From NCBI RefSeq assembly GCF_000376565.1, contig NZ_BARG01000068.1:1-64000 (forward strand): 64,000 nt of DNA, written 5' to 3'. The notes below the pieces were generated by a model. It made no database searches. It had not been told where the DNA came from and was given only the letters and a program-made list of their open reading frames with translations. This DNA comes from Streptomyces hokutonensis (GTDB taxonomy: Bacteria > Actinomycetota > Actinomycetes > Streptomycetales > Streptomycetaceae). This document shows, piece after piece, positions 31,863-41,969 of this stretch (the stretch's first letter is position 1; each line of letters begins with the position of its first letter). Both the position numbers and the translations under genes were made by a program.

Positions 31863-32691
31863 CCGGCAGCACCAGCGCGACGAACCGCTCGGCGTCGTCC
31901 AGCCACGGCATGTGTCCGGCGCCGGGCTGGATCACGAACTCGGCGTTCGGGAACAGTTCCGCGTACCGGGCCAGCACCTGCGGCGGGGCGGAGATGTCGA
32001 ACTCCCCGGCGAGGACACGCACCGGGGAGGTGAAACTGGCCAGCGCCGCGCGGGTGTCGGCCGGACCGAAGGCGCCTTCGGCGGCGTAGACGGCCGCGGC
32101 CTCCGCGTTCTTCTCCTTCGCGTCGGCCTCCTCGAAGGCCCGCGCCGTCTCGTCCCAACGGGCGTGGGCGAAGGGCGAGATGGCCTCCCAGGAGTCGGGC
32201 GTGGCCCGCCCGGCGGTGATCTCCTCCAGGGCGGCGAACGCGGGTCCGAACCACGGTTCGGACCCGCGCAGCCGCGCGACCGCCAGCCGGTCCTCGGCCG
32301 AGATCTGGATACCGACCGCGTAGACGCTGGGGGCGACCAGCGTCAGCCGGGCCACCCGGTCCGGGTGGCGGGCCGTGTACAGCGCGGCCAGATTCGCGCC
32401 GGCCGAGTGCGCGAGCAGATCGATCCGCTCCAGGCCGAGGTGTTCACGCAGCGCCTCGACGTCGTCCACGAGCCGGTCGCAGCGGTACGACGCGGGGTCC
32501 TCGGGCACCGCCGACGCACCCGTGCCCCGCAGGTCCAGCCGGATCAGCCGCCGATGGGCGGTCAGACCGCCCAGGGTGCCGAGGTAGGCCGAGTCCCGCA
32601 TCGGTCCACCCGGCAGGCAGACCAGGGGCGGGCCGTCGCCGGAGACGTGTGCGGCGAGGCGGGTTCCGTCGGGTGCGGTGAAGGTCGGCAT
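31849..32691 (-). CDS. Alpha/beta-hydrolase (proline iminopeptidase-like)
   Basis: A 280-aa alpha/beta-hydrolase. The oxyanion region is VCLPGGPMRDSAYL, followed by RLIRLDLRGTGAS, and the nucleophile elbow is LLAHSAGANLAALYTARHP (the first Gly of G-x-S-x-G is Ala). The acid is in VLAGEFDISAPP and the catalytic His in QPGAGHMPWLDDAERF. The GGP and RGTGAS motifs point to the prolyl aminopeptidase/epoxide-hydrolase-like branch. The ATG at 32691 gives full family length; the open frame further upstream is repeat DNA. It is convergent with the SCO5389-like gene. Confidence 0.83.
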   Translation of the reverse strand: MPTFTAPDGTRLAAHVSGDGPPLVCLPGGPMRDSAYLGTLGGLTAHRRLIRLDLRGTGASAVPEDPASYRCDRLVDDVEALREHLGLERIDLLAHSAGANLAALYTARHPDRVARLTLVAPSVYAVGIQISAEDRLAVARLRGSEPWFGPAFAALEEITAGRATPDSWEAISPFAHARWDETARAFEEADAKEKNAEAAAVYAAEGAFGPADTRAALASFTSPVRVLAGEFDISAPPQVLARYAELFPNAEFVIQPGAGHMPWLDDAERFVALVLPVSSP

Positions 32692-32999
32692 GGGCGTGAG
32701 CGTGTCAGGGGGCGGGAGGTGCGGCAACTTGATTCCGGGGCGCAGAGCGAACAGCAACCCGATTCCCGGGCGCGGAGCGAGCAGCCACCGGAATCCCGGG
32801 CGCGGAGCGAGCGGCCACCGGAATCCGGGCGCGGCGCATAGGGGATACAGGATCGCGGCGCACGGCGCATACGGGATACAGGATCGCCGGGCACGGTGCA
32901 TACGGCATACCGGATCGCGAGGCGCGCTGCATACGGGATATCGGAACGCCGCGCGGCGAACGGGCCGGTCCGGTTCCGCGCTCCGGACCGGCCCAGCTC
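32692..32999. repeat. Intergenic 30/31-bp tandem repeats
   Basis: Units beginning GA(A/T)(T/C)C start at 32731, 32761, 32791, 32821 and 32851 (period 30), then 32882, 32913 and 32944 (period 31). Early units share GGGCGCGGAGCGAGC; later ones share GCATACGGGATACAGGATCG. There are no unique spacers. It fills the gap between the hydrolase and the GH16 stop. No gene is supported. Confidence 0.88.
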
Positions 33000-34862
33000 T
33001 CACTTCTTCTGTTCGACCCGCACCCAGTCCACCTCCGCCTGCACTCCCCCGGCCGCGACCTTGTCGACGCTCGACTGCGGCAGGCCCCAGTACGGCGTGG
33101 TCACCTGGTTCCAGCCGGCCGGATACGCGCCGCCCAGGGCGAGGTTGAGGATGACGTACTGGTTGTGGTCGAAGACCCACTGGCCGCGGGTCGATTCGAG
33201 TTTGTTGCGGGTGGTCTCCTGGACGAGGTTGTCGTCGACGTAGAAGCGCATCGCGGTCGGCGTCCATTCGACGGCGTACGTGTGCCACTGGTCGGCGGTG
33301 CCGCCGTTCGGGTAGGTCTGGCGGGCGCCGATGTTGCCGTCGGCGGAGTAGCCGGGGCCGTGGAGGGATGTGCTCGTCCAGTTCGCGTAACCGATGTTCT
33401 CCATGATGTCCGTCTCGCCGGAGGCGGGCCAGGAGACCGACGGGTTGTCGACGTTGCTGCCGAGCAGCCAGAAGGCGGGCCAGAATCCGTCGCCGACCGG
33501 GAGCTTCATGCGGGCACTGACCTTGCCGTACGTGAAGTCGAAGTGGGTGCTGGTGTCGATGCGGCCCGATGTGAAGTCGTAGGTGCCGCCGCCCGCCTGG
33601 GTGCAGCCCTTGCAGTACTTCGCCGCGAGGACCAACTCACCGTTCTGCGTGCGGACGTTGTCCGTCGAGTCGACGTAGGCCTGGGACTCGCCGTTGACCG
33701 GGCCCATCTCCGTGCCGGTCCGCACGACCCGCCACTTGGAGCGGTCCAGGGCGGCGGAGGTGAAGTCGTCGAAGAACGTCGTCTGGTACGTGCCCGACTG
33801 GTCGCCGGGCAGGGCGGGGTAGGCCGCCGCCGCGTTGCCGCCGGTGCCCCAGACCTGGAACTCGTAGAGCGAGTAGCCGAATTGGGCCGTGTAGGGCGCC
33901 GGGTTGTAGAAGGAACGGCGTTCCTTGCCGAGCATACGGACGTAGCGGCCGGTCACGGGTTGGGGCAGGGTCACCGTGTCGTGGCGGCCGGTCGCGTCGG
34001 CGGGGGCCTGGATGTTCGCGCGGCGGGCCGCGATGTCCGCGGCGGAGGGTTCGTACACCGTGCGCCAGGTCGTGTTGTCGTCGGAGACCTGGAGCAAGTA
34101 GTCGACGGCGTAGGCGGATTCCCAGTAGAAGTCGACCGTGTCGATCGTCGAGCTGGCGCCGAGGTCCACCGAGACCCAGCGGTCGGCGTTCCAGTCGCTG
34201 GACCAACGGGTCGCGTCGTCCTTGAAGTTGGCGGGCCAGCCGCCGTCGGTGACGTACGCCGGTGAATTGCCGTTGTGCTGGTAGTAGTTGGAGTACGCGG
34301 GGTGGTTCAGGGCGAGGTTGGTGCGGGTCGTGGACGCGGGGGCCGCCTCGCCGCCGTAGACCTTGAAGGAGTAGAGCGAGTAGCCGTAGGGCGTGGACCG
34401 TTCCAGGCCGCGCAGGCGGATGTAGCGGCCCGTCACCTCCTGGGGGTACGTGCTCGTGGTGACCGAGCCGCCGGTGCCGGCCGTCTCCGTGTAGAAGGGC
34501 GTCCAGTCGGTGCCGTTCTTCGAGATCTCCAGGACGTATCTCTTGCCGTAGGCGGCCTCCCAGTCGAGGGTGACGCGGTCGACGCGGAGGGTGGTGCCGA
34601 GGTCGAGGCGGATCCAGGCGTCGTCGGCGAAGTTGCTGGACCAGCGGGTGGCGCCGTCGCCGTCGAAGGCGAGGCCGGGGGTGGTGCCGGCGTTCTCGCT
34701 GCCGGAGGCGGTGACGGCGGCCGGGTTCGCGGCGTAGGCGGCCGCCGCTCGGTCGGTGTCCCAGGTCGCCGCGGCGGCCTGCGGGGCGGGGGCGGCGAGG
34801 GCCGGGGTGGCGACGAGCAGGGTCAGTGCGGTGAGCGCCGTGAGCAGGGTGCGGGTTCGCAT
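33000..34862 (-). CDS. Secreted GH16 endo-glucanase with two discoidin/CBM32-type domains
   Basis: A 620-aa exported enzyme. The signal peptide MRTRTLLTALTALTLLVATPALA is followed by two F5/8-type C (CBM32-like) domains at about 45-165 and 170-325, each with the TRWSS(N/D)...W(I/V)xVDLG core. A GH16 domain at about 340-618 follows. The catalytic motif ETDIME (near 482-487) supplies nucleophile and acid/base Glu, and FWPAFWLLGSN is the typical preceding strand. With neighbouring GH55, GH1 and sugar ABC genes it most likely attacks beta-1,3-glucan (laminarin or fungal wall). The ATG at 34862 follows AAGGAGAC. It is downstream of the GH1 operon but separated by a terminator hairpin, so it has its own promoter. 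Confidence 0.9.
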   Translation of the reverse strand: MRTRTLLTALTALTLLVATPALAAPAPQAAAATWDTDRAAAAYAANPAAVTASGSENAGTTPGLAFDGDGATRWSSNFADDAWIRLDLGTTLRVDRVTLDWEAAYGKRYVLEISKNGTDWTPFYTETAGTGGSVTTSTYPQEVTGRYIRLRGLERSTPYGYSLYSFKVYGGEAAPASTTRTNLALNHPAYSNYYQHNGNSPAYVTDGGWPANFKDDATRWSSDWNADRWVSVDLGASSTIDTVDFYWESAYAVDYLLQVSDDNTTWRTVYEPSAADIAARRANIQAPADATGRHDTVTLPQPVTGRYVRMLGKERRSFYNPAPYTAQFGYSLYEFQVWGTGGNAAAAYPALPGDQSGTYQTTFFDDFTSAALDRSKWRVVRTGTEMGPVNGESQAYVDSTDNVRTQNGELVLAAKYCKGCTQAGGGTYDFTSGRIDTSTHFDFTYGKVSARMKLPVGDGFWPAFWLLGSNVDNPSVSWPASGETDIMENIGYANWTSTSLHGPGYSADGNIGARQTYPNGGTADQWHTYAVEWTPTAMRFYVDDNLVQETTRNKLESTRGQWVFDHNQYVILNLALGGAYPAGWNQVTTPYWGLPQSSVDKVAAGGVQAEVDWVRVEQKK

Positions 34863-34947
34863 GCGGGTCTCCTTGAGGGGCGGATCTCCTTCTGGGGGTG
34901 CTCGTGCTGACGTGCGCATGACATACACGGGATTGACGGTGCTGATA

Positions 34948-34983
34948 AGACTCATGGGGCTGATGAGACTCATGGGGCTGTTG
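34948..34983. repeat. Two 18-bp direct repeats upstream of GH16
   Basis: Two copies of AGACTCATGGGGCTG(A/T)TG in direct succession, with a partial third copy before them. They lie 86-121 bp upstream of the GH16 start and could be a duplicated regulator site or another small repeat expansion. Confidence 0.7.
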
Positions 34984-34986
34984 GTG

Positions 34987-35026
34987 CCCCGGTGGGCGCG
35001 GGCTCCCCCGCCCGCACCCACCGGGG
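34987..35026. terminator. Terminator after the GH1/ABC operon
   Basis: A 16-bp stem with one mismatch (CCCCGGTGGGCGCGGG / CCCGCACCCACCGGGG) and an 8-base loop begins 10 bp past the GH1 stop on the minus strand, separating that operon from the GH16 gene. Confidence 0.8.
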
Positions 35027-35035
35027 CGGTCTCGG

Positions 35036-36394
<1,359 letters not shown>

Positions 36395-36432
36395 TGAAGT
36401 CCCTTTACGGTCAGCGGAGTTGGTCGGGTCGG

Positions 36433-37293
36433 TCACTTGACGGCGCCCGCCGTCAGCCCGGCGACGAGATAGCGCTGCAGCAGCAGGAAGCCGGCGACCA
36501 CGGGCACGCTGACGACCAGCGAGGCGGCCATGATCTGGTTCCAGTACACGTCGTTGAGCGTGGAGTAGCCCTGGAGTCCGACGGCGAGCGTGCGGGTGGA
36601 GTCGTTGGTCATGACGGAGGCGAAGAGCACTTCCCCCCACGCGGTCATGAAGGCGTAGACGGCGACCGCGACGATGCCGGGGATCGCGGCCGGTACGACG
36701 ACCCGCAGCAGCGCGCCCAGCGGACCGCAGCCGTCCACCAGCGCCGCCTCGTCGAGGTCCTTCGGGACGGAGTCGAAGTAGCCGATCAGCATCCAGATGG
36801 AGAAGGGCAGGGAGAAGGTCAGATACGTCAGGATCAGGCCGCCGCGCGAGCCGAACAGGGCGATGCCCGTGGCGTTGCCGATGTTGACGTAGAGGAGGAA
36901 CAGCGGGAGGAGGAAGAGGATGCCCGGGAACATCTGGGTCGACAGGACGGTGACCGTGAAGACGCGTTTGCCGCGGAACTCGTAGCGGCTCACCGCGTAT
37001 GCGGCGAAGACCGCGATGACCACCGAGCAGACCGTCGCGGCGACGGACACGATCAGCGAGTTCATGAAGTACTTCGCGAGCGGGACCGTCGACCAGATGT
37101 CGATGTACGGGCGGATCGTGAGCCCGCTCGGCAGCCAGCGGAACTTGCCCGTGACGTCCGAGAGCGGTTTCAGGGAGCTGGAGAGCATGACGTACACCGG
37201 CACCAGGACGAAGCCGGTGAGCAGGGTGAGGAAGATCCGCCGCGACCAGATGAAGGAGCGGGGCGGCGCCATGGGCGAGGTGGGGCTAGACAT
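36433..37293 (-). CDS. Sugar ABC transporter permease, MalG type
   Basis: A 286-aa CUT1 permease with six helices. The EAA loop reads DEAALVDGCGPLGALLRVVVPAAIPG (about residues 185-210). Further family marks are LSSSLKPLSDVTGKFRWLP and the terminal LLLQRYLVAGLTAGAVK. It pairs with the MalF-type subunit, whose stop it overlaps by 8 bp. The shared ATPase (MsiK-type in streptomycetes) is not encoded here, which is normal for CUT1 operons in this genus. It imports oligosaccharides for the GH1 enzyme downstream. Confidence 0.9.
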   Translation of the reverse strand: MSSPTSPMAPPRSFIWSRRIFLTLLTGFVLVPVYVMLSSSLKPLSDVTGKFRWLPSGLTIRPYIDIWSTVPLAKYFMNSLIVSVAATVCSVVIAVFAAYAVSRYEFRGKRVFTVTVLSTQMFPGILFLLPLFLLYVNIGNATGIALFGSRGGLILTYLTFSLPFSIWMLIGYFDSVPKDLDEAALVDGCGPLGALLRVVVPAAIPGIVAVAVYAFMTAWGEVLFASVMTNDSTRTLAVGLQGYSTLNDVYWNQIMAASLVVSVPVVAGFLLLQRYLVAGLTAGAVK

Positions 37294-38293
37294 CGGCGGT
37301 TTTCCGTCCGCGTGAGGTGAACACGAGATACACGCCGGTGACGACGAGCAGGAAGAGGAGCAGCAGGACCGACATCGCCGAGCCGGTGCCGAAGTTCCAG
37401 GTGACGAACGACGCCTGGTAGATGTGCACCGAGATGAGGTCCGCGGCCTCGGGGGCCGACCTGCCGAACAGGACGTACGGCGTGTTGAAGTCGTTGAACG
37501 TCCACAGGAACAGCACCAGGACCAGCACCTGGTTGACCGGGCGCAGCGACGGCAGGGTGATGCGGCGGATCTGCTGCAGGCGTCCCGCGCCGTCGATGGA
37601 GGCGGCCTCGTACAGTTCCTTGGGGATGTTCTGCAGGCCAGCCATCACGATGAGGAAGGCGAACGGCCAGCCCTTCCAGACCGACACGATCAGCAGCGCG
37701 TAGAAGCTGTTGTCGCCGATCAGCCAGAACGACGGCTTGTCGGTGAGGTGCAGCTGGTCGTGCAGGACGTGGTTCACCAGGCCGTTGTCGTGCTGGAACA
37801 TGAACACCCAGGTGATGACGGCCGCGTAGACCGGCAGCGCGTACGGGATGAGAAAGAGCGCTCTCAGAAAGCCACGGCCGCGGAAGGTGTCCTGCATGTA
37901 GATCGCGGCGACCGTGCCGATCAGCCAGCAGAAGCCGACCGAGAGCAGGGTGAAGCCGACGGTGACGAAGAAGGAGTGGAGGAGCGCCTTGCCCACAGGG
38001 GCGTCGAAGTCGACCGACACCTTGTAGTTGTCGAAGCCGGACCAGGGCGCGGTGCCCCAGTCGCGGATGTAGAACTGGGTGAGTTCCTTGAAGCTCATGA
38101 CGATGCCGATGACCATCGGCACCAGGTGGACCAGGAGTTCGAGGACCAGGGCGGGCAGGAGCAGCAGGTAGGGCAGTCCGATACGGCGGATCCGTTCGCC
38201 GCGCCGCCGGCGCGGGCCGGGGGCCGCCGGGTCGGAAGGGTTCTTCCGCACGGCGGCCTCCGGGGTGACAGTGCTCGTCACAGTCGCACTCAC
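37286..38293 (-). CDS. Sugar ABC transporter permease, MalF type
   Basis: A 335-aa CUT1 permease. After a basic N-terminus (PGPRRRRGERIRR) come six helices, starting LPYLLLLPALVLELLVHLVPM. The EAA loop is KELYEAASIDGAGRLQQIRRITLPSL. The GTG at 38293 is chosen because it overlaps the binding-protein stop (GTGA); GTG at 38281 is possible but shorter. It forms the channel with the MalG partner and is co-translated with both neighbours. Confidence 0.9.
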   Translation of the reverse strand: MSATVTSTVTPEAAVRKNPSDPAAPGPRRRRGERIRRIGLPYLLLLPALVLELLVHLVPMVIGIVMSFKELTQFYIRDWGTAPWSGFDNYKVSVDFDAPVGKALLHSFFVTVGFTLLSVGFCWLIGTVAAIYMQDTFRGRGFLRALFLIPYALPVYAAVITWVFMFQHDNGLVNHVLHDQLHLTDKPSFWLIGDNSFYALLIVSVWKGWPFAFLIVMAGLQNIPKELYEAASIDGAGRLQQIRRITLPSLRPVNQVLVLVLFLWTFNDFNTPYVLFGRSAPEAADLISVHIYQASFVTWNFGTGSAMSVLLLLFLLVVTGVYLVFTSRGRKTADV

Positions 38294-39606
38294 TTCGCCG
38301 GCATCTGCTGCTGGGCCTTTTCGAGCTCCGCCTTCACGGAGGCGGTGGTGACCGCGCGTCCGGCGGCGGCGTCGGCGAACAGGTTCTTGACGGCCGTACC
38401 GACCGCCGTCTCGAACTGCGACTCGTCGGCGACCTGCGGCAGCGCGGCGGCGCTGGTGGCGAGGGTGTTCTTCAGGACCGAGTTCGCCGGGGTGTTGAAC
38501 GCGGTGTCCTCCTGCGCGGCCTTCACCGGCGGGATGGAGCTGTAGGCGGTGTTGAGGATCTTCTGCTCGGCGTCGCTCGTCATGAACTTCACGAACTTGG
38601 TGGAACCGTCCAAGTTGTCCGTGTTCTTGAAGACGGCCAGGTTGATGCCGGCCACCATCGAGTTGACCTGGGTGCCGGTGCCGGGGGTGCCGGACTGCAC
38701 GGGTATCGGGGCGATGCCGTACGCGCTGTCGCTCATGCCCTGCGACTTGAGGTTGGCGGACGCGGACTGCCACATCAGCATCGCCGTCTTGCCCTTGGCG
38801 AAGTCGCTGACGGACTGGTTCTGCGCGTACTCGGCGTTGCCGACCGGGATGACCTTGTCCTTGGCCATCAGGTCCACGTACTGCTTGACGGCGGCCACGA
38901 CGCCGTCGTTGGTGAAGTCGGCCTTGCCGTCGGCGGTGAAGAAGTCGGCGCCGTGCTGCTTGGCGAAGACGAAGGTGTGGTGGATGTTCTCGGAGACGTT
39001 GGCGCCCTCGGCGCCGAGGACCTGCTTGCCCTTCGCCTCGATCTTCTTGCCGTCGGCGACCAACTCGGCCCAGGTGGCGGGGGGTTGGGCGATGCCCGCG
39101 TCGGCGAAGATCTGCTTGTTGTAGTAGAGCGCGTACGCCATCGAGTACAGCGGGACGGCGGCCGGGTCCTTGCCCACGGCGCCGGTCGAGCCGAGCGCGG
39201 AGTCGACGAAGCGGTCCTTGCCGCCGATCTTCGCGAAGTTGGCCGCGTTCCACGGCAGGAAGGCGCCGGTGGCCTGGAGGGAGGCGCTCCAGGTGTTGCC
39301 GATGTTCAGGACGTCGGGGCCCTGGCCGGAAGTCGTCGCGGTCAGGATGCGGTTGAGCAGGTCGGACCAGGGCACGACCTCCAGCTTCACCGTGATGCCG
39401 GTCTGCTTCTTGAACTTGTCGAGCTCGGGCTGCAGGACCTTCTTGTCGATCGCGATGCTGGCGCCCTGGTTGGAGGCCCAGTAGGTGAGCGTCTTGGGCG
39501 AGTCGTTGGATCCCCCACCCGTGGACGAACCGCCTCCGCAGGCCGTGGCCGCAAGGGCGAGTGACATGGTGACGGCGCCTACGGCCGCGGCTCGGATGCT
39601 GCGCAT
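38290..39606 (-). CDS. Sugar ABC transporter substrate-binding lipoprotein
   Basis: A 438-aa family 1 binding protein. The lipobox ATAC places the lipid Cys at residue 23, followed by the GGGSSTGGGSND linker. The body shows LTYWASNQGASIAIDKKVLQPELDKFKKQTGI, GPDVLNIGNTWSASLQATG and YALYYNKQIFADAGIAQPPATWAEL. It is first in the operon and sits behind an inverted repeat at 39633-39659. By context it binds beta-1,3-gluco-oligosaccharides released by GH16 and GH55; other beta-glucosides are possible. Confidence 0.9.
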   Translation of the reverse strand: MRSIRAAAVGAVTMSLALAATACGGGSSTGGGSNDSPKTLTYWASNQGASIAIDKKVLQPELDKFKKQTGITVKLEVVPWSDLLNRILTATTSGQGPDVLNIGNTWSASLQATGAFLPWNAANFAKIGGKDRFVDSALGSTGAVGKDPAAVPLYSMAYALYYNKQIFADAGIAQPPATWAELVADGKKIEAKGKQVLGAEGANVSENIHHTFVFAKQHGADFFTADGKADFTNDGVVAAVKQYVDLMAKDKVIPVGNAEYAQNQSVSDFAKGKTAMLMWQSASANLKSQGMSDSAYGIAPIPVQSGTPGTGTQVNSMVAGINLAVFKNTDNLDGSTKFVKFMTSDAEQKILNTAYSSIPPVKAAQEDTAFNTPANSVLKNTLATSAAALPQVADESQFETAVGTAVKNLFADAAAGRAVTTASVKAELEKAQQQMPAK

Positions 39607-39632
39607 ACTCCGGGTGTCCCTTCAGGGAATGC

Positions 39633-39659
39633 ACTCACGACTTAATTTAGGACGTGAGT
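39633..39659. promoter_or_regulatory. Inverted repeat in the sugar-transport promoter
   Basis: ACTCACG ... CGTGAGT, perfect 7-bp arms 13 bp apart, with an AT-rich core CTTAATTTAG unusual for this genome. It lies 27 bp upstream of the binding-protein start. The TTAATTTAGGAC...GTTAA content recalls ROK-type sugar regulator sites. The regulator is not in the window. Confidence 0.65.
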
Positions 39660-39761
39660 TAAACCTCGGAAGCCAGAGGCGTCAAGAGTTTGGACGCCAC
39701 TCGTCGAACTCGGTCGTACCTCTTGACGACCGCGTTCACGGACCTGAAGCATTCCCCCGCG

Positions 39762-39775
39762 AGAGAGCGCTCCCA
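39762..39775. promoter_or_regulatory. CebR/LacI-type operator upstream of GH55
   Basis: AGAGAGCGCTCCCA differs from the CebR consensus TGGGAGCGCTCCCA at only the first and third positions. It lies 41 bp upstream of the GH55 start. CebR represses cellulose and related beta-glucan genes in Streptomyces and is released by cello-oligosaccharides; a paralogue specific for laminari-oligosaccharides is equally possible. Confidence 0.75.
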
Positions 39776-39816
39776 ACCCCACCGGCGTTCATTTCATGAA
39801 CAAGGAGAGCCGCGAC

Positions 39817-41583
39817 ATGTCCTCAGTGCCCCGCAGAACCGTCCTCGGTGCGGCCGCCGCCGTGTCCGCCCTGGCCGGGCTGCCCGCAACCGCCTCCGCC
39901 GCCCCCGCAACTCCCTCCGCGAACAAGCCACTTGCTCTTCCGGGTGGCGGCGATCTCGGCCCCAACGTGATCGTCTTCGACCCGTCGACCGCCGGCATCC
40001 AGGCCAAGCTGGACCAGGTCTTCGCCCAGCAGGAGACCGCCCAGTTCGGCACCGGCCGCTACGCCTTCTTCTTCAAGCCCGGCACCTACTCCGGGCTCAA
40101 CGCCCAGCTCGGCTTCTACACCTCGATCGCGGGCCTCGGCCTCTCCCCCGACGACACCACCATCAACGGTGACGTCACCGTCGACGCGGGCTGGTTCAAC
40201 GGCAACGCCACCCAGAACTTCTGGCGGTCGGCGGAGAACCTCGCGCTCGTGCCCGTCAGCGGAACCAACAGGTGGGCCGTGGCTCAGGCGGCCCCCTTCC
40301 GCCGTATGCATGTGCGCGGCAGCCTCAACCTCGCCCCGAACGGCTACGGTTGGGCCAGCGGCGGCTACATCGCCGACAGCCGGATCGACGGCCAGGTCCA
40401 GCCGTATTCGCAGCAGCAGTGGTACACCCGCGACAGCGTGATCGGCAGCTGGCTCAACGGCGTCTGGAACATGGTCTTCTCGGGCGTCCAGGGCGCACCG
40501 GCACAGGGCTTCCCGAACCCGGTGTACACCACGCTCGCCACGACCCCGGTCTCCCGCGAGAAGCCCTTCCTCTACCTCAACGGCACCGAGTACCGCGTCT
40601 TCCTCCCCGAGAAGCGCACCAACGCCAGCGGTGTGACCTGGGGCAACGGCACCCCGCGCGGCACCTCGCTGTCGCTGTCGCAGTTCTACGTCGCGAAGCC
40701 GGGCGTCACGGCGGCGACCCTCAACCAGGCGCTCACGCAGGGACTCCACCTCCTGCTGACCCCCGGGATCTACCACCTGGACCAGCCGATCCAGGTGAAC
40801 CGCGCCAACACCGTTGTGCTGGGCCTGGGTTACGCAACTCTGGTCCCCGACAACGGAGTTACGGCCCTCAAGACCGCCGACGTCGACGGCGTACGGCTGG
40901 CCGGGTTCCTGATCGACGCGGGTACGGTCAACTCGTCGACGCTGCTGGAAGTCGGGCCTGCGGGCACGACGACGGACCACTCCGCCAACCCGACCACCGT
41001 GCAGGACGTGTTCGTCCGCATCGGCGGCGCGGGCGCGGGCAAGGCCACCACCAGCGTGGTGATCAACAACCGGCACACCATCGTCGACCACACCTGGCTC
41101 TGGCGGGCCGACCACGGCACGGGCATCGGCTGGGACGTCAACCGGGCCGACTACGGCCTCGTCGTCAACGGCGCCGACGTGCTGACCACCGGTCTGTTCG
41201 TGGAGCACTTCAACAAGTACGACGTCCAGTGGAACGGCGAGCGGGGCCGCACGATCTTCTTCCAGAACGAGAAGGCGTACGACGCCCCGAACCAGGCGGC
41301 CATCCAGAACGGCTCGATCAAGGGCTACGCGGCCTACAAGGTCGGTGACAACGTGACCGTGCACGAGGGCTGGGGCCTGGGCAGTTACTGCTACTACAAC
41401 GTCGACCCGACGATCGTGCAGCACAACGGCTTCGCGGCCCCCAACCGTTCGGGCGTGAAGTTCCACGACCTGCTGGTCGTCTCGCTCGGCGGGCAGGGCC
41501 AGTACGAACACGTCATCAACGAGACGGGGGCGGCGACTTCGGGCACGTCGACGATCCCGTCCACGGTGGTGTCGTACCCCTGA
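39817..41583 (+). CDS. Tat-secreted GH55 exo-beta-1,3-glucanase
   Basis: A 588-aa exported enzyme. The N-terminus SSVPRRTVLGAAAAVSALAGLPATASA is a twin-arginine signal. The two-lobed beta-helix sequence matches the GH55 laminarinases of Streptomyces (SacteLam55A type): GRYAFFFKPGTYSGLNAQLGFYTSIAGLG in the first half, and HTWLWRADHG, VQWNGERGRTIFFQNEKAYD and FHDLLVVSLGGQGQYEHVINETG in the second. These enzymes release glucose from beta-1,3-glucan. ATG at 39817 has AAGGAGAG seven bases before it and is preferred over ATG at 39796. It is divergent from the sugar transport operon and carries a CebR-like box. Confidence 0.92.
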   Translation: MSSVPRRTVLGAAAAVSALAGLPATASAAPATPSANKPLALPGGGDLGPNVIVFDPSTAGIQAKLDQVFAQQETAQFGTGRYAFFFKPGTYSGLNAQLGFYTSIAGLGLSPDDTTINGDVTVDAGWFNGNATQNFWRSAENLALVPVSGTNRWAVAQAAPFRRMHVRGSLNLAPNGYGWASGGYIADSRIDGQVQPYSQQQWYTRDSVIGSWLNGVWNMVFSGVQGAPAQGFPNPVYTTLATTPVSREKPFLYLNGTEYRVFLPEKRTNASGVTWGNGTPRGTSLSLSQFYVAKPGVTAATLNQALTQGLHLLLTPGIYHLDQPIQVNRANTVVLGLGYATLVPDNGVTALKTADVDGVRLAGFLIDAGTVNSSTLLEVGPAGTTTDHSANPTTVQDVFVRIGGAGAGKATTSVVINNRHTIVDHTWLWRADHGTGIGWDVNRADYGLVVNGADVLTTGLFVEHFNKYDVQWNGERGRTIFFQNEKAYDAPNQAAIQNGSIKGYAAYKVGDNVTVHEGWGLGSYCYYNVDPTIVQHNGFAAPNRSGVKFHDLLVVSLGGQGQYEHVINETGAATSGTSTIPSTVVSYP

Positions 41584-41587
41584 GGTC

Positions 41588-41634
41588 GTGGCGGGTGCGG
41601 GCCGAAGCTCCCCCTTCCGGCCCGCACCCGCCAC
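41588..41634. terminator. Bidirectional terminator
   Basis: A perfect 17-bp stem, left arm GTGGCGGGTGCGGGCCG (41588-41604) and right arm CGGCCCGCACCCGCCAC (41618-41634), between the converging GH55 and monooxygenase genes. Confidence 0.9.
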
Positions 41635-41642
41635 CGTCACCG

Positions 41643-41969
41643 TCACCGCCGTGGCGTGATCTCCGCCATCGGTGACCAACCGCCGCCCTCCACCTCTACG
41701 TTGATGATGTCGGGCGTCGCGGCGACGACGTCCGGCATCCACGCGATGGCGGCCTCGAAGTGCTCGGAGCCGACGTGGGCGGCGCCGGCCTCCGGGGAGG
41801 CGAACGCCTCCAGCAGCACGAAGCGGTTCGGATCGACCGCGTCGACCGACCACTCGAAGAACAGGTTGCCGGGCTCGGCCCGGGTCGCGGCGGTGAACTC
41901 GGCGACCCGGTCCAGCCATTCGTCCCGGTACTCGGGACGGACGGGGAACCGTACGGCGATGAAGATCAT
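41643..41969 (-). CDS. Antibiotic biosynthesis monooxygenase-like (YgiN/ABM) protein
   Basis: A 108-aa ferredoxin-like ABM-fold protein: MIFIAVRFPVRPEYRDEWLDRVAEFTAATRAEPGNLFFEW, then FVLLEAFASPEAGAAHVGSEHFEAAI. Relatives oxidise quinol-type aromatics without cofactor or degrade haem; many are of unknown substrate. The ATG at 41969 has AGGAGT upstream. It is a single gene between two terminator/repeat regions, convergent with GH55. Confidence 0.85.
   Translation of the reverse strand: MIFIAVRFPVRPEYRDEWLDRVAEFTAATRAEPGNLFFEWSVDAVDPNRFVLLEAFASPEAGAAHVGSEHFEAAIAWMPDVVAATPDIINVEVEGGGWSPMAEITPRR

Noticed and set aside
32731..32975. Regular 30-bp repeats resembling a CRISPR array.
   Set aside because: Units are contiguous with no unique spacers, and no cas genes lie near.
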